Positions 8,932-16,468 of a stretch of 37,300 nt of DNA are shown here, in pieces. Each line of letters begins with the position of its first letter. Positions within the stretch are counted from its first letter, which is position 1. The position numbers and the translations under genes are program-made. The notes beneath the pieces are model-generated. The model did no database searches, was not told where the DNA came from, and was given only the letters and a program-made list of their open reading frames with translations. The stretch spans positions 1-37,300 of the forward strand of contig CAMZKE010000103.1 in assembly GCA_947311115.1 (NCBI GenBank), written 5' to 3'. The stretch comes from an uncultured Bacteroidales bacterium (GTDB lineage: Bacteria > Bacteroidota > Bacteroidia > Bacteroidales > JAFGXI01).

Positions 8932-9840
8932 TTATATTCCTGCACCTCCTATAAACTCCTGTTCTTTTGCCCTGCGTTGCAATATTTTAGAATTTGGAGC
9001 TACATTATGTGTAACCCAAACATTACCTCCAATCATAGCTCCATTACCTATTAGCACCCTACCTAAAATAGTTGCACCTGAGTATATTACAACATTATCC
9101 TCAACAATTGGATGACGAGCAATTCCTTTTATTGGATTACCATCATCGTCAAGCGGAAAACTTTTAGCTCCTAATGTAACTCCTTGATAAATCTTCACAT
9201 TTTTACCAATTACACAAGTCTCACCAATTACAATTCCTGTACCATGGTCAATTGCAAAAAACTCATCAATTTTTGCTCCCGGGTGAATATCAATTCCTGT
9301 TTTTGAATGTGCCATTTCTGTAATAATTCTAGGAATTAATGGTACTTTAAGCAATAATAATTCATGTGCAATTCTATAGTTTGTTAATGCACTAATTCCC
9401 GGATAGCAATAAATTACCTCTCCCCTGTTTTTAGAAGCGGGGTCGCCTAAAAACGAAGCTTCAACATCGGTTTTTAGCAAATGTTTTATTTTAGGTAATC
9501 GGTTTATAAATTCAATAGTTTTTTCTTGAGCTTTATTATTACACAATTCACAATCTTTTTCTGAATCGTTACATTCAAAACAAAAACCTCGTTTAATTTG
9601 TTCGTACAGCAATTTTGATACCTTGTCTACATTTGCTCCAATATAAAACTGTAAGTTTTTTTTATTTAGTGCTGAATCGGTGAAATACCCCGGATATAGT
9701 ATTCCTGTTAATATTTCTACTATTTGTTGCAAAGCTACAGTTGAAGGCATTGCATTTTCAATAGTTGAATCTATAAAAGGAAGCTCAATCTCCTTATTTT
9801 CAGATAATTCTTTTATTGTATTTAATATATTATTGTGCAT
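8932..9840 (-). CDS. cysE: Serine O-acetyltransferase (EpsC/CysE type)
   Basis: 302 residues. Transfers acetyl from acetyl-CoA to serine, giving O-acetylserine, the substrate of CysK encoded just upstream. The C-terminal half is a left-handed beta-helix of hexapeptide repeats with the SAT signature (GIDIHPGAKI, AIDHGTGIVIGETCVIG, IYQGVTLGA, RHPIVEDNVVIYSGATILG); the His residues of DHGTG and RHP fit the catalytic positions. The long helical N-terminal region, absent from short SATs, is typical of the EpsC-like form. Within it lies C87-x2-C90-x6-C97-x2-C100, a possible metal site. The last residue is Ile (EFIGGAGI), the residue by which SATs dock into CysK. The ATG is 2 bp past the cysK stop, so the two are co-transcribed and probably translationally coupled. 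Confidence 0.93.
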   Translation of the reverse strand: MHNNILNTIKELSENKEIELPFIDSTIENAMPSTVALQQIVEILTGILYPGYFTDSALNKKNLQFYIGANVDKVSKLLYEQIKRGFCFECNDSEKDCELCNNKAQEKTIEFINRLPKIKHLLKTDVEASFLGDPASKNRGEVIYCYPGISALTNYRIAHELLLLKVPLIPRIITEMAHSKTGIDIHPGAKIDEFFAIDHGTGIVIGETCVIGKNVKIYQGVTLGAKSFPLDDDGNPIKGIARHPIVEDNVVIYSGATILGRVLIGNGAMIGGNVWVTHNVAPNSKILQRRAKEQEFIGGAGI

Positions 9841-9842
9841 AA

Positions 9843-10772
9843 TTATAAATTTGTATTAAACAGATTAGTACTCAAATAACGTTCTCCTGTATCAGGAATA
9901 ATTGTAACAATTTTTTTTCCTTTATTTTCGGGCAATTTAGCAATTTCTATTGCTGCATAAATATTTGCTCCTGCCGAAATGCCTGCTAAAATACCTTCTT
10001 CTTTTACAAGATTTCTACTATTATCGAAAGCTTGTTTATCTGTAACTGTAATTATTTCATCAATTAATGATGTATCAACCACCTCAGGAATAAAACCTGC
10101 ACCAATGCCCTGTATTTTATGAGCACCTGCATTTTTACCGGAAAGTACTGCTGATGTTATAGGCTCAACAGCAATACATTTAATATTTTTATTTAACTCT
10201 TTTAATTTTGATGAAACACCGGTAAATGTACCTCCTGTGCCCACTGCCGAAATAAATATATCAACTTTTCCTTCGGTTTGTTCCCATATTTCTATTGCTG
10301 TGGTATTTTTATGTATTTCGGCATTTGCTTTATTAGAGAACTGATAGGGTATAAATGAATTAGAATTTTCAGATGCTAATTCTTTTGCTTTATTAATAGC
10401 TCCAATCATACCCTTATCGGCTGGTGTTAATACTAAATTTGCACCATAAGCTTTAAGTAAATTACGGCGTTCCATACTCATACTTTCCGCCATTACAATT
10501 GTAAGTTTATAATTTCTTACAGCACAAATCATAGCTAAACCTACTCCTGTGTTTCCACTTGTTGGCTCTATTATTTCGGTATTTTCGTTTAATAGTCCAA
10601 GTTTCTCAGCATCGTTAATCATTGCCAAAGCTAATCTATCTTTTACCGAGCCGGCAGGATTATTACTTTCCAATTTAACTAAAATATCGGCATATAAACC
10701 TTCTGATATTTTATGTAATCTCACAATAGGCGTATTTCCAATTACACCCTCAATATTATTATGTATGTTCAT
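9843..10772 (-). CDS. cysK: Cysteine synthase A (O-acetylserine sulfhydrylase)
   Basis: 309 residues, normal for the family. A PLP enzyme of fold type II that makes cysteine from O-acetylserine and sulfide in the cytoplasm. Visible motifs are the PLP lysine in NPAGSVKDRLA, the substrate loop EPTSGNTGVGLA, the phosphate-binding loop GTGGTFTG, and the C-terminal IVTIIPDTGERYLST. It is the first structural gene of a cysK-cysE operon. The 5' leader (10773-10918) encodes a Cys-rich 20-residue peptide followed by a terminator hairpin, so expression is probably set by attenuation in response to cysteinyl-tRNA. CysM is the alternative name for related enzymes, but the sequence and pairing with cysE favour CysK. 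Confidence 0.95.
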   Translation of the reverse strand: MNIHNNIEGVIGNTPIVRLHKISEGLYADILVKLESNNPAGSVKDRLALAMINDAEKLGLLNENTEIIEPTSGNTGVGLAMICAVRNYKLTIVMAESMSMERRNLLKAYGANLVLTPADKGMIGAINKAKELASENSNSFIPYQFSNKANAEIHKNTTAIEIWEQTEGKVDIFISAVGTGGTFTGVSSKLKELNKNIKCIAVEPITSAVLSGKNAGAHKIQGIGAGFIPEVVDTSLIDEIITVTDKQAFDNSRNLVKEEGILAGISAGANIYAAIEIAKLPENKGKKIVTIIPDTGERYLSTNLFNTNL

Positions 10773-10801
10773 ATTATTTATTTTATATATTTCTTATTCA
10801 C

Positions 10802-10833
10802 AAAAAAAGCCCGAACTTTACTGCTCGGGCTTT
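10802..10833 (-). terminator. Rho-independent terminator in the cysK leader (attenuator)
   Basis: On the minus strand AAAGCCCGA (10833-10825), a 10-nt loop and TCGGGCTTT (10814-10806) form a 9-bp stem followed by four more T residues to 10802. It lies 22 nt after the stop of the Cys-rich leader ORF and 30 nt before the cysK ATG. A terminator between promoter and structural gene is the mark of attenuation. It could instead simply end transcription from the upstream ctpA gene; both could be true. Confidence 0.85.
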
Positions 10834-10855
10834 ATATTATATTTATTAATATACT

Positions 10856-10918
10856 TTATCGGCAGCAGACTTTAATTCTACTACAACAACAAGTATTATT
10901 TAATTTATTTATTTTCAT
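10856..10918 (-). CDS. Cys-rich leader peptide of the cysK-cysE operon
   Basis: A 20-codon ORF reading MKINKLNNTCCCSRIKVCCR then TAA. Five of twenty codons are Cys: TGT TGT TGT at 10891-10883 and TGC TGC at 10867-10862. Cys is rare in bacterial proteins, so this clustering just ahead of a terminator and the cysteine-synthesis genes is hard to explain by chance. The likely role is sensing: when charged tRNA-Cys is scarce, a ribosome would stall on the Cys codons and change the folding of the mRNA so that the downstream terminator does not form. The ATG sits 5 nt after a TATATTTG element, so the transcript would be leaderless or nearly so. The peptide is too short for gene finders and is not expected to act as a protein. 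Confidence 0.8.
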   Translation of the reverse strand: MKINKLNNTCCCSRIKVCCR

Positions 10919-10923
10919 TGATG

Positions 10924-10931
10924 CAAATATA
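10924..10931 (-). promoter_or_regulatory. Candidate -7 element of the cysK leader promoter
   Basis: TATATTTG on the minus strand matches the Bacteroidetes -7 consensus TAnnTTTG. It lies in the 18 bp between the ctpA stop and the leader ATG. I see no clear -33 TTG at the usual 19-23 nt spacing, so the promoter is supported by one element only. Confidence 0.45.
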
Positions 10932-10936
10932 TAAAA

Positions 10937-12526
10937 TTATTTCTTTTTAAAAATATTATTATACATTTTTGAATCATGCAATACTTCAATTGCTTTTTGA
11001 TATGCTTTACTTTCAGGATTTACTACTTGAAAATACTCAGACATATCCCACAAATCACGTGCAATTAATGCTTTAATCAGCTTTGAGTTATCTTTTAATG
11101 CATCTTCTTTATCTTTAAATGTAAACTCTATTTTAGCTTTTTCAGCACGTGCGTATAGCTCTGACAACATAGCTTCTGTTACTTCAAAACTTTTATTAAA
11201 TGTATTAAAATTAGGATATTTTTTCTTTAAAGCCGCTCTATTATCATCCATATAATTTAAAGTAAACTGATAAATTATACCTTTTCTAACCATTTTACCA
11301 TAAAAACTTGAAACTCTATTAGTATCTATTGGAATAAAGATATCAGGCATAATACCTCCACCTCCATATACAGTACGCTTATATTTTAGTGTTTGATGTT
11401 TTAAACTGTCAGGAAAGTGAATACTATCAGCATTTAAAAGCTCGCCATTATTATACCTGTGAATTAAGTCTTCTGCATAATCTTTTTCACCTTTTGCATA
11501 AGATTTTTGAATACACCTACCTGATGGATTATAATAATGAGCAACAGTTAAACGAATCATTGAATTATCTGGCAACATATAAGGACGTTGCACTAATCCC
11601 TTTCCAAAAGTTCTACGACCTATTATTACACCTCTATCTTGGTCTTGAATAGCTCCTGAAACAATTTCGCTAGCAGAAGCAGAACCTTCATCAACCAAAA
11701 CTACTAATTTACCTTCAAGAAACACACCGTTTTTTGTAGCATGCTCTTCGTAACGAGGATTATGCAATCCTTCGGTATATACAATCATTTTATTTTCGGT
11801 TAAAAATTGGTCGGCAAGATTAACTGCAGTACGTAAATAGCCTCCGCCATTCCCTCGTAAATCTAATATTAAGCTTTTAACACCTTGCTCTTTAAGTTTT
11901 GCAAAAGCTTTATAAAACTCACCCATACTTGTTGCAGCAAAACGGTTTAGTTTCATATAACCAATTTCATTGTCAATCATATAAGATGCATCTAAACTAT
12001 AAATAGGAATTTTATCACGAGTAATAGGAAATTCTAAGAGCTCTTTTAATCCATTTCGTTTAATTTTAACAGTTACAATCGTTCCTTTTTTACCTCTAAG
12101 TTTTTTTACAACATCAGAGTTCTTCAATCCAATTCCGGCAACAAGAGTATCATCAATAAAAATAATTCTATCACCTGCTCTTATTCCCAACTTCTCGGAA
12201 GGTCCTCCAGGTATTGGATTAACCACAAGCAAAGTATCGTCTAAAATATTAAACTGAATACCTACGCCATCAAAACTACCCTCTAAAGGTTCGTTCATTT
12301 TAGCAACTTCCTCTTTTGAGATATAAACTGAATGAGGGTCTAGCTCCTTTAACATTGCAACAATAGCTGTTTCAACTAATTTATCGGTATTAACCGAATC
12401 AACATAATAGCTATTTGCCAAACTTAGTACTCTACCAAATTTATATGTAGGCAAATCTAGTTGTGAAAAAACTATAGTAGGTATTAATAATACTACTGAA
12501 AATATTATACTTTTTATTTTTGTCAT
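10937..12526 (-). CDS. C-terminal processing protease, S41 family (CtpA/Prc type)
   Basis: 529 residues. A signal peptide ends at FS before Q22. An N-terminal helical segment is followed by a PDZ domain at about 60-160 (GVGIQFNILDDTLLVVNPIPGGPSEKLGIRAGDRI) and the S41 catalytic core. The core holds the oxyanion-region LDLRGNGGGYL, the nucleophile Ser in DEGSASASEIVSGA, and the general-base Lys in GRRTFGKGLVQ, forming a Ser-Lys dyad. The C-terminal third (about 400-529) is the longer helical extension common in Bacteroidetes members. It acts in the periplasm, trimming or degrading proteins from the C-terminus; the substrate is unknown. The ATG is 12 bp after the stop of the upstream lipoprotein gene, so they form an operon. 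The cysK leader begins 18 bp after its stop. Confidence 0.93.
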   Translation of the reverse strand: MTKIKSIIFSVVLLIPTIVFSQLDLPTYKFGRVLSLANSYYVDSVNTDKLVETAIVAMLKELDPHSVYISKEEVAKMNEPLEGSFDGVGIQFNILDDTLLVVNPIPGGPSEKLGIRAGDRIIFIDDTLVAGIGLKNSDVVKKLRGKKGTIVTVKIKRNGLKELLEFPITRDKIPIYSLDASYMIDNEIGYMKLNRFAATSMGEFYKAFAKLKEQGVKSLILDLRGNGGGYLRTAVNLADQFLTENKMIVYTEGLHNPRYEEHATKNGVFLEGKLVVLVDEGSASASEIVSGAIQDQDRGVIIGRRTFGKGLVQRPYMLPDNSMIRLTVAHYYNPSGRCIQKSYAKGEKDYAEDLIHRYNNGELLNADSIHFPDSLKHQTLKYKRTVYGGGGIMPDIFIPIDTNRVSSFYGKMVRKGIIYQFTLNYMDDNRAALKKKYPNFNTFNKSFEVTEAMLSELYARAEKAKIEFTFKDKEDALKDNSKLIKALIARDLWDMSEYFQVVNPESKAYQKAIEVLHDSKMYNNIFKKK

Positions 12527-12538
12527 TTTTCTATTGTG

Positions 12539-13615
12539 TTAATTTATGTAAAGACCTTCTATATCAAGCTCTCTGTTATTTGAATAGAAGTTACTTGTTT
12601 CTGTATATTTTTTAAATTTTAAATTTTCCACTTCACTTCCTGTTGATAAATAATTTAATGAAGATAAATCTAATTTTTTACGGGGTGAGAATGTTGATGT
12701 TCTACTGGAAAACAAGCCCCATCCATTAACAATATTAGTAAAAGCCGGTTTTTCTTGCACAATACCATAAGTAGGTTTTGTTAAATCAATATACATAGAT
12801 AAATCTTCTCCTGCCGATAAAAATTTATATCTTAGCGAATAAAAAATTCTATCTTCATTAGAAGGAGTTAGCTCTTCTGCTATAAAATTATAAAAAGTAT
12901 ATCCATTTAGCGTGAAGGCAAATGTTTGTCCTCCATCTAAACTTGTTGCATTTTTAGTTCCTTCGCTATGTGTTATTGTTTTTAGTTTATACTCTCCGTT
13001 TTCTTTTTCATAATAATCAACAACCAAAAAATACTCGAAATATTTAGCATTTATACCTGATTTAAAGCTATATTCAGGCGATAAATAATCGTTAGTATAT
13101 AGAGCTATTTCATTTTTCTGATATGGACTGTTATATCCTAATGGAGGTAGTACAGTAACATCAGAAACCAACTTTGTTTCTGAACTTAGCTTATCTACAC
13201 CAGAAATACTAATATCTAAAACAAATTTATAATCTGCAGAATTTTCTCCATCGGCTATTATACTGCCTTTATATATGTAAATAATATTATTATCGCTTGC
13301 AAAATATCCGGTATCCTTTATTATTGTATCTGTTTTAACAAATTCGTAAGTAGCAACAATATTATTATTTTTATATTTTACTATATGTACAATGGCATCA
13401 TCATAATATAATGAATCAGATACTTGAGCCATTTCGCTTACGCTTGTCTCACCTAAAAAAGCTTTATTAAGTTTAATATATTGAATTGTGTCATTTTTAT
13501 CTAAAAGAGAAAAAACAACAGGTATATTTTTATAATCTGCATTAACATTTAAGCTAGTATCACATGATATTAGAATAAAATTAACCAGTATTATATATAG
13601 TATATATCGTTTCAT
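12539..13615 (-). CDS. Uncharacterised Bacteroidetes lipoprotein
   Basis: 358 residues with a lipoprotein signal peptide (hydrophobic 4-16, lipobox LIS-C18). The mature part is beta-rich, opening with a short Ig-like segment (PVVFSLLDKNDTIQYIKLNKAFLG) and ending with FTNIVNGWGLFSSR. The general shape and the ending resemble DUF4249-type lipoproteins, but I cannot confirm this. Anchored on the periplasmic or outer side of a membrane. It heads an operon with the S41 protease, with 12 bp between them, which hints at related envelope work. The start is the only Met that gives a proper signal peptide, and a two-element promoter match lies about 65-96 bp upstream. Confidence 0.75.
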   Translation of the reverse strand: MKRYILYIILVNFILISCDTSLNVNADYKNIPVVFSLLDKNDTIQYIKLNKAFLGETSVSEMAQVSDSLYYDDAIVHIVKYKNNNIVATYEFVKTDTIIKDTGYFASDNNIIYIYKGSIIADGENSADYKFVLDISISGVDKLSSETKLVSDVTVLPPLGYNSPYQKNEIALYTNDYLSPEYSFKSGINAKYFEYFLVVDYYEKENGEYKLKTITHSEGTKNATSLDGGQTFAFTLNGYTFYNFIAEELTPSNEDRIFYSLRYKFLSAGEDLSMYIDLTKPTYGIVQEKPAFTNIVNGWGLFSSRTSTFSPRKKLDLSSLNYLSTGSEVENLKFKKYTETSNFYSNNRELDIEGLYIN

Positions 13616-13660
13616 AAATATTAATTTGTTAAAATATTTACATTATGTTCAGTAATTATT

Positions 13661-13668
13661 TACATTTG
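13661..13668 (+). promoter_or_regulatory. Candidate -7 element of panB
   Basis: TACATTTG matches TAnnTTTG and lies 28 bp before the panB ATG. No TTG at the proper distance upstream is seen, so support is weak. Confidence 0.35.
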
Positions 13669-13679
13669 CCCACAACTTA

Positions 13680-13711
13680 CAAAAGTACATTATTTTATGT
13701 CTGTTCACAAA
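13680..13711 (-). promoter_or_regulatory. Candidate promoter of the lipoprotein-ctpA operon
   Basis: On the minus strand TTTG (13711-13708), 20 nt, then TACTTTTG (13687-13680): a full Bacteroidetes -33/-7 pair. The -33 box lies inside the first codons of the divergent panB gene. The 5' untranslated region would be about 60 nt. Confidence 0.6.
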
Positions 13712-14512
13712 AAAATAAAAAAAATAACAACTCACGTTTTGAGTGAGATGAAACTAAAGAACGAAAAAATTGCAATGCTAACTGCTTACGATTTCTCGAT
13801 GGCAAGGCTTGTTGACCAAGCAGGCATTGACGTTATACTTGTTGGTGATTCGGCATCTAACGTTATGGCAGGTAACGACACTACTCTATCAATAACTCTT
13901 GACGAGATGATAAATTATGCTAGGCCTGTAGTTAGAGCAACAGAAAGAGCTCTTGTTGTTGTAGATATGCCTTTTGGTACATATCAAGGCAACTCAAAGG
14001 TGGCATTATCGTCAGCAATAAGAATAATGAAAGAAACTGGCGCACACGCTGTTAAACTTGAAGGTGGTGAAGAAATTAAAGAATCGATTGAGCGTATTTT
14101 AAGTGCAGGAATACCTGTTATGGGACATTTAGGCTTAACCCCACAATCAATTCATAAATTTGGAACATATATAGTTAGAGCAAAAGAAGAAGACGAGGCT
14201 AATAAATTAATAGAAGACGCTAATTTACTCGAAGAACTTGGCTGTTTTGCAATTGTATTAGAGAAAATACCTGCCGAACTTGCCGAAAAAGTCGCTTCTA
14301 CTGTAAAAATCCCTGTTATAGGTATAGGTGCAGGACCTATGGTTGACGGTCAAGTATTAGTTTTACACGATATGCTTGGATTAACTCAAGAGTTCTCTCC
14401 AAGATTTTTAAGACGATATCATAATCTATCATCTGAAATAATTGGTTCAGTAGAAAATTATATTGATGATGTTAAATCGCTTGATTTTCCTAATGAAAAA
14501 GAGCAGTATTAA
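13697..14512 (+). CDS. panB: 3-methyl-2-oxobutanoate hydroxymethyltransferase
   Basis: 271 residues, the typical length. Catalyses the first committed step of pantothenate (vitamin B5) synthesis: 5,10-methylene-THF plus ketoisovalerate gives ketopantoate. The family motifs are in order: [31 protein letters not shown] (substrate and metal Asp), [38 protein letters not shown] with the conserved catalytic Glu, and [18 protein letters not shown]. It forms an (alpha/beta)8 barrel, usually decameric. panC and panD are not adjacent. A response regulator gene starts 45 bp downstream on the same strand; a shared transcript is possible but a functional link is not evident. Confidence 0.97.
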   Translation: MSVHKKIKKITTHVLSEMKLKNEKIAMLTAYDFSMARLVDQAGIDVILVGDSASNVMAGNDTTLSITLDEMINYARPVVRATERALVVVDMPFGTYQGNSKVALSSAIRIMKETGAHAVKLEGGEEIKESIERILSAGIPVMGHLGLTPQSIHKFGTYIVRAKEEDEANKLIEDANLLEELGCFAIVLEKIPAELAEKVASTVKIPVIGIGAGPMVDGQVLVLHDMLGLTQEFSPRFLRRYHNLSSEIIGSVENYIDDVKSLDFPNEKEQY

Positions 14513-14557
14513 TTAATAAATTATGTACTTTTAGCAACACAATAAACCAATATAAAT

Positions 14558-15283
14558 ATGGAAAATTTAACCCCTAACAATTACCGAATTTTATTAGTTG
14601 ATGATGACAACGATATTTTAGAGTTTTTATCGTATAATTTAAAAAAAGAAGGGTTTAACGTATTTACAGCATTAAATGGAAATGTTGCTATAGAAGAAGT
14701 TAAAAAAAACAAACCTCATTTAATTATTTTAGACATTATGATGCCCGAAAAAGATGGCATTGAAACATGTGAAACAATAAGGAACACTGACAATATTAAT
14801 AATCCTATAATAGTATTACTAACTGCTCGCGGCGAAGATTATTCGCAAATAGCAGGTTTTAACGCCGGAGCTGATGACTATATAACAAAACCTATAAAAC
14901 CAAAAGTTTTAATTAGTAGGATTTACGCATTATTGCGTAGAATAAATACCCAAACAAACAGTATAGACAAAAATATAAACATACTAAAATATAATAATTT
15001 AGAAATAAATAAGGAGAAATATATTGTTATTGTTAATGATGAAGAATTAATACTTCCAAGAAAAGAATTTGAACTCATTTTATTGTTAGCTTCAAAACCG
15101 GACAATGTTTTTACACGTGACGAAATATATGATAAAATTTGGGGTAATTCCGTTGTTGTTGGAGACAGAACTATAGATGTACATATTAGAAAATTACGTG
15201 AAAAAATTGGTGATAATTATATTAAAACTATAAAAGGGGTAGGGTATAAATTTACTGACAGTATTAACCCGCATTATTCATAG
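14558..15283 (+). CDS. OmpR/PhoB-family response regulator, orphan
   Basis: 241 residues. The receiver domain (about 10-125) has the acidic cluster D15-D17, the phospho-acceptor D59 in LIILDIMMPEKDG, the switch T89 in LLTARGED, and K111 in YITKPIKP. A winged-helix DNA-binding domain (about 140-235) shows LPRKEFELILLLASKPDNVFTRDEIYDKIWG, DRTIDVHIRKLREKIG and IKTIKGVGYKF, the OmpR/PhoB pattern. All key residues are present, so it should be a phosphorylation-controlled transcription factor. No histidine kinase gene lies in the window, whereas Bacteroidetes PhoB-like regulators are often paired with one. The convergent ruvB stop is 9 bp away, leaving no room for a dedicated terminator. Confidence 0.93.
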   Translation: MENLTPNNYRILLVDDDNDILEFLSYNLKKEGFNVFTALNGNVAIEEVKKNKPHLIILDIMMPEKDGIETCETIRNTDNINNPIIVLLTARGEDYSQIAGFNAGADDYITKPIKPKVLISRIYALLRRINTQTNSIDKNINILKYNNLEINKEKYIVIVNDEELILPRKEFELILLLASKPDNVFTRDEIYDKIWGNSVVVGDRTIDVHIRKLREKIGDNYIKTIKGVGYKFTDSINPHYS

Positions 15284-15292
15284 CAAAATAAT

Positions 15293-16321
15293 TTAAAATA
15301 ATGATGTTTGAGTGTTTTTACCAAGTATATCTTTACCAAGATGTTTATATGCTAATTCGGTAACTTCTCTGCCGCGAGGAGTACGTTTTATAAATCCTTC
15401 TTTAATAAGAAAAGGTTCGTAAACCTCCTCAACAGTACCGCCGTCTTCACCTATTGCTGTGGCTATTGTGGTAATACCAACAGGGCCGCCATTAAATTTA
15501 TCAATAATAGTGTTAAGAATTTTATTATCTACTTCATCTAATCCTTTTTTATCGATATTAAGAGCATTTAGGGCGTAATTTGAAATTTCGATATCAATTT
15601 TACCGCTACCTTTTACTTGGGCAAAATCTCTAACTCTGCGTAACAGTGAATTAGCAATACGTGGAGTTCCTCTACTACGACGTGCAATTTCGGTTGCCGC
15701 ATTTTCTTTTATAGGTACATTTAAAATACCAGACGAACGAGTTATTATACCGGCAAGTATTTCTTTATCGTAGTATTGTAGGTGTGAATTTATTCCAAAT
15801 CTTGCACGTAATGGGCTGGTTAATAGCCCTGAACGTGTTGTTGCACCAATTAATGTAAAAGGATTAAGCCCAATTTCTACCGACCTTGCGCTTGGTCCTT
15901 TATCAATCATTATATCAATTTTAAAATCTTCCATTGCTGAGTATAAATATTCCTCAACAATAGGGGATAGGCGGTGAATTTCATCAATAAAAAGAACATC
16001 ACCTTCTTCTAAACCGGTGAGTAAACCTGCTAAATCGCCGGGTTTGTCTAAAACAGGTCCTGATGTAACTTTAAAACCAACGTTAAGTTCGTTAGCAATA
16101 ATATTGGCAAGTGTAGTTTTTCCAAGACCGGGAGGCCCGTGCAACAATACATGGTCTAGCGAATCGCCACGCATTTTGGCAGCTTGCACAAAAACTTTTA
16201 AATTCTCGGTAATAGAATCTTGCCCTTTAAAATCTGAAAAACTTAAAGGACGTAGTTTATTCTCAATTTCTCTATCTGTTTCCGATACGTTTTCGTTGTG
16301 CATTTCAAAATCCTCGTCCAT
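15293..16321 (-). CDS. ruvB: Holliday junction branch-migration ATPase RuvB
   Basis: 342 residues, standard length. The hexameric AAA+ motor works with RuvA to move Holliday junctions. Visible are [13 protein letters not shown], Walker [10 protein letters not shown] (62-70), Walker [11 protein letters not shown], sensor 1 GATTRSG, the arginine-finger region SPLRARFG, and a C-terminal winged helix with [21 protein letters not shown]. The ATG start is supported by a TATTTTTG element ending only 4 nt upstream, implying a nearly leaderless mRNA. ruvA and ruvC are not adjacent. Confidence 0.97.
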   Translation of the reverse strand: MDEDFEMHNENVSETDREIENKLRPLSFSDFKGQDSITENLKVFVQAAKMRGDSLDHVLLHGPPGLGKTTLANIIANELNVGFKVTSGPVLDKPGDLAGLLTGLEEGDVLFIDEIHRLSPIVEEYLYSAMEDFKIDIMIDKGPSARSVEIGLNPFTLIGATTRSGLLTSPLRARFGINSHLQYYDKEILAGIITRSSGILNVPIKENAATEIARRSRGTPRIANSLLRRVRDFAQVKGSGKIDIEISNYALNALNIDKKGLDEVDNKILNTIIDKFNGGPVGITTIATAIGEDGGTVEEVYEPFLIKEGFIKRTPRGREVTELAYKHLGKDILGKNTQTSLF

Positions 16322-16325
16322 AGTA

Positions 16326-16333
16326 CAAAAATA
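16326..16333 (-). promoter_or_regulatory. Candidate -7 element of ruvB
   Basis: TATTTTTG on the minus strand fits TAnnTTTG and ends 4 nt before the ruvB ATG, so the mRNA would begin at or next to the start codon. No clear -33 TTG is seen. The rest of the 147-bp gap to xseA (16334-16468) is plain AT-rich sequence in which I see no gene. Confidence 0.35.
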
Positions 16334-16468
16334 TTAAAAATTTATGGTTTTTCTTTTTTTGATGATGATAATTTATTTTGATACGTATTTTGTCTAATTT
16401 TTATAAAAGGTGAAGTTTATTCTTGAAATTGTTGTCGTAAATAAATTTGTAATAAAAAATATAAAAAT

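Noticed and set aside
10549-10875. 108-codon plus-strand ORF opposite cysK and its leader
   Set aside because: It is antisense to cysK, has no family features, and overlaps the terminator hairpin and Cys leader that explain the region better.
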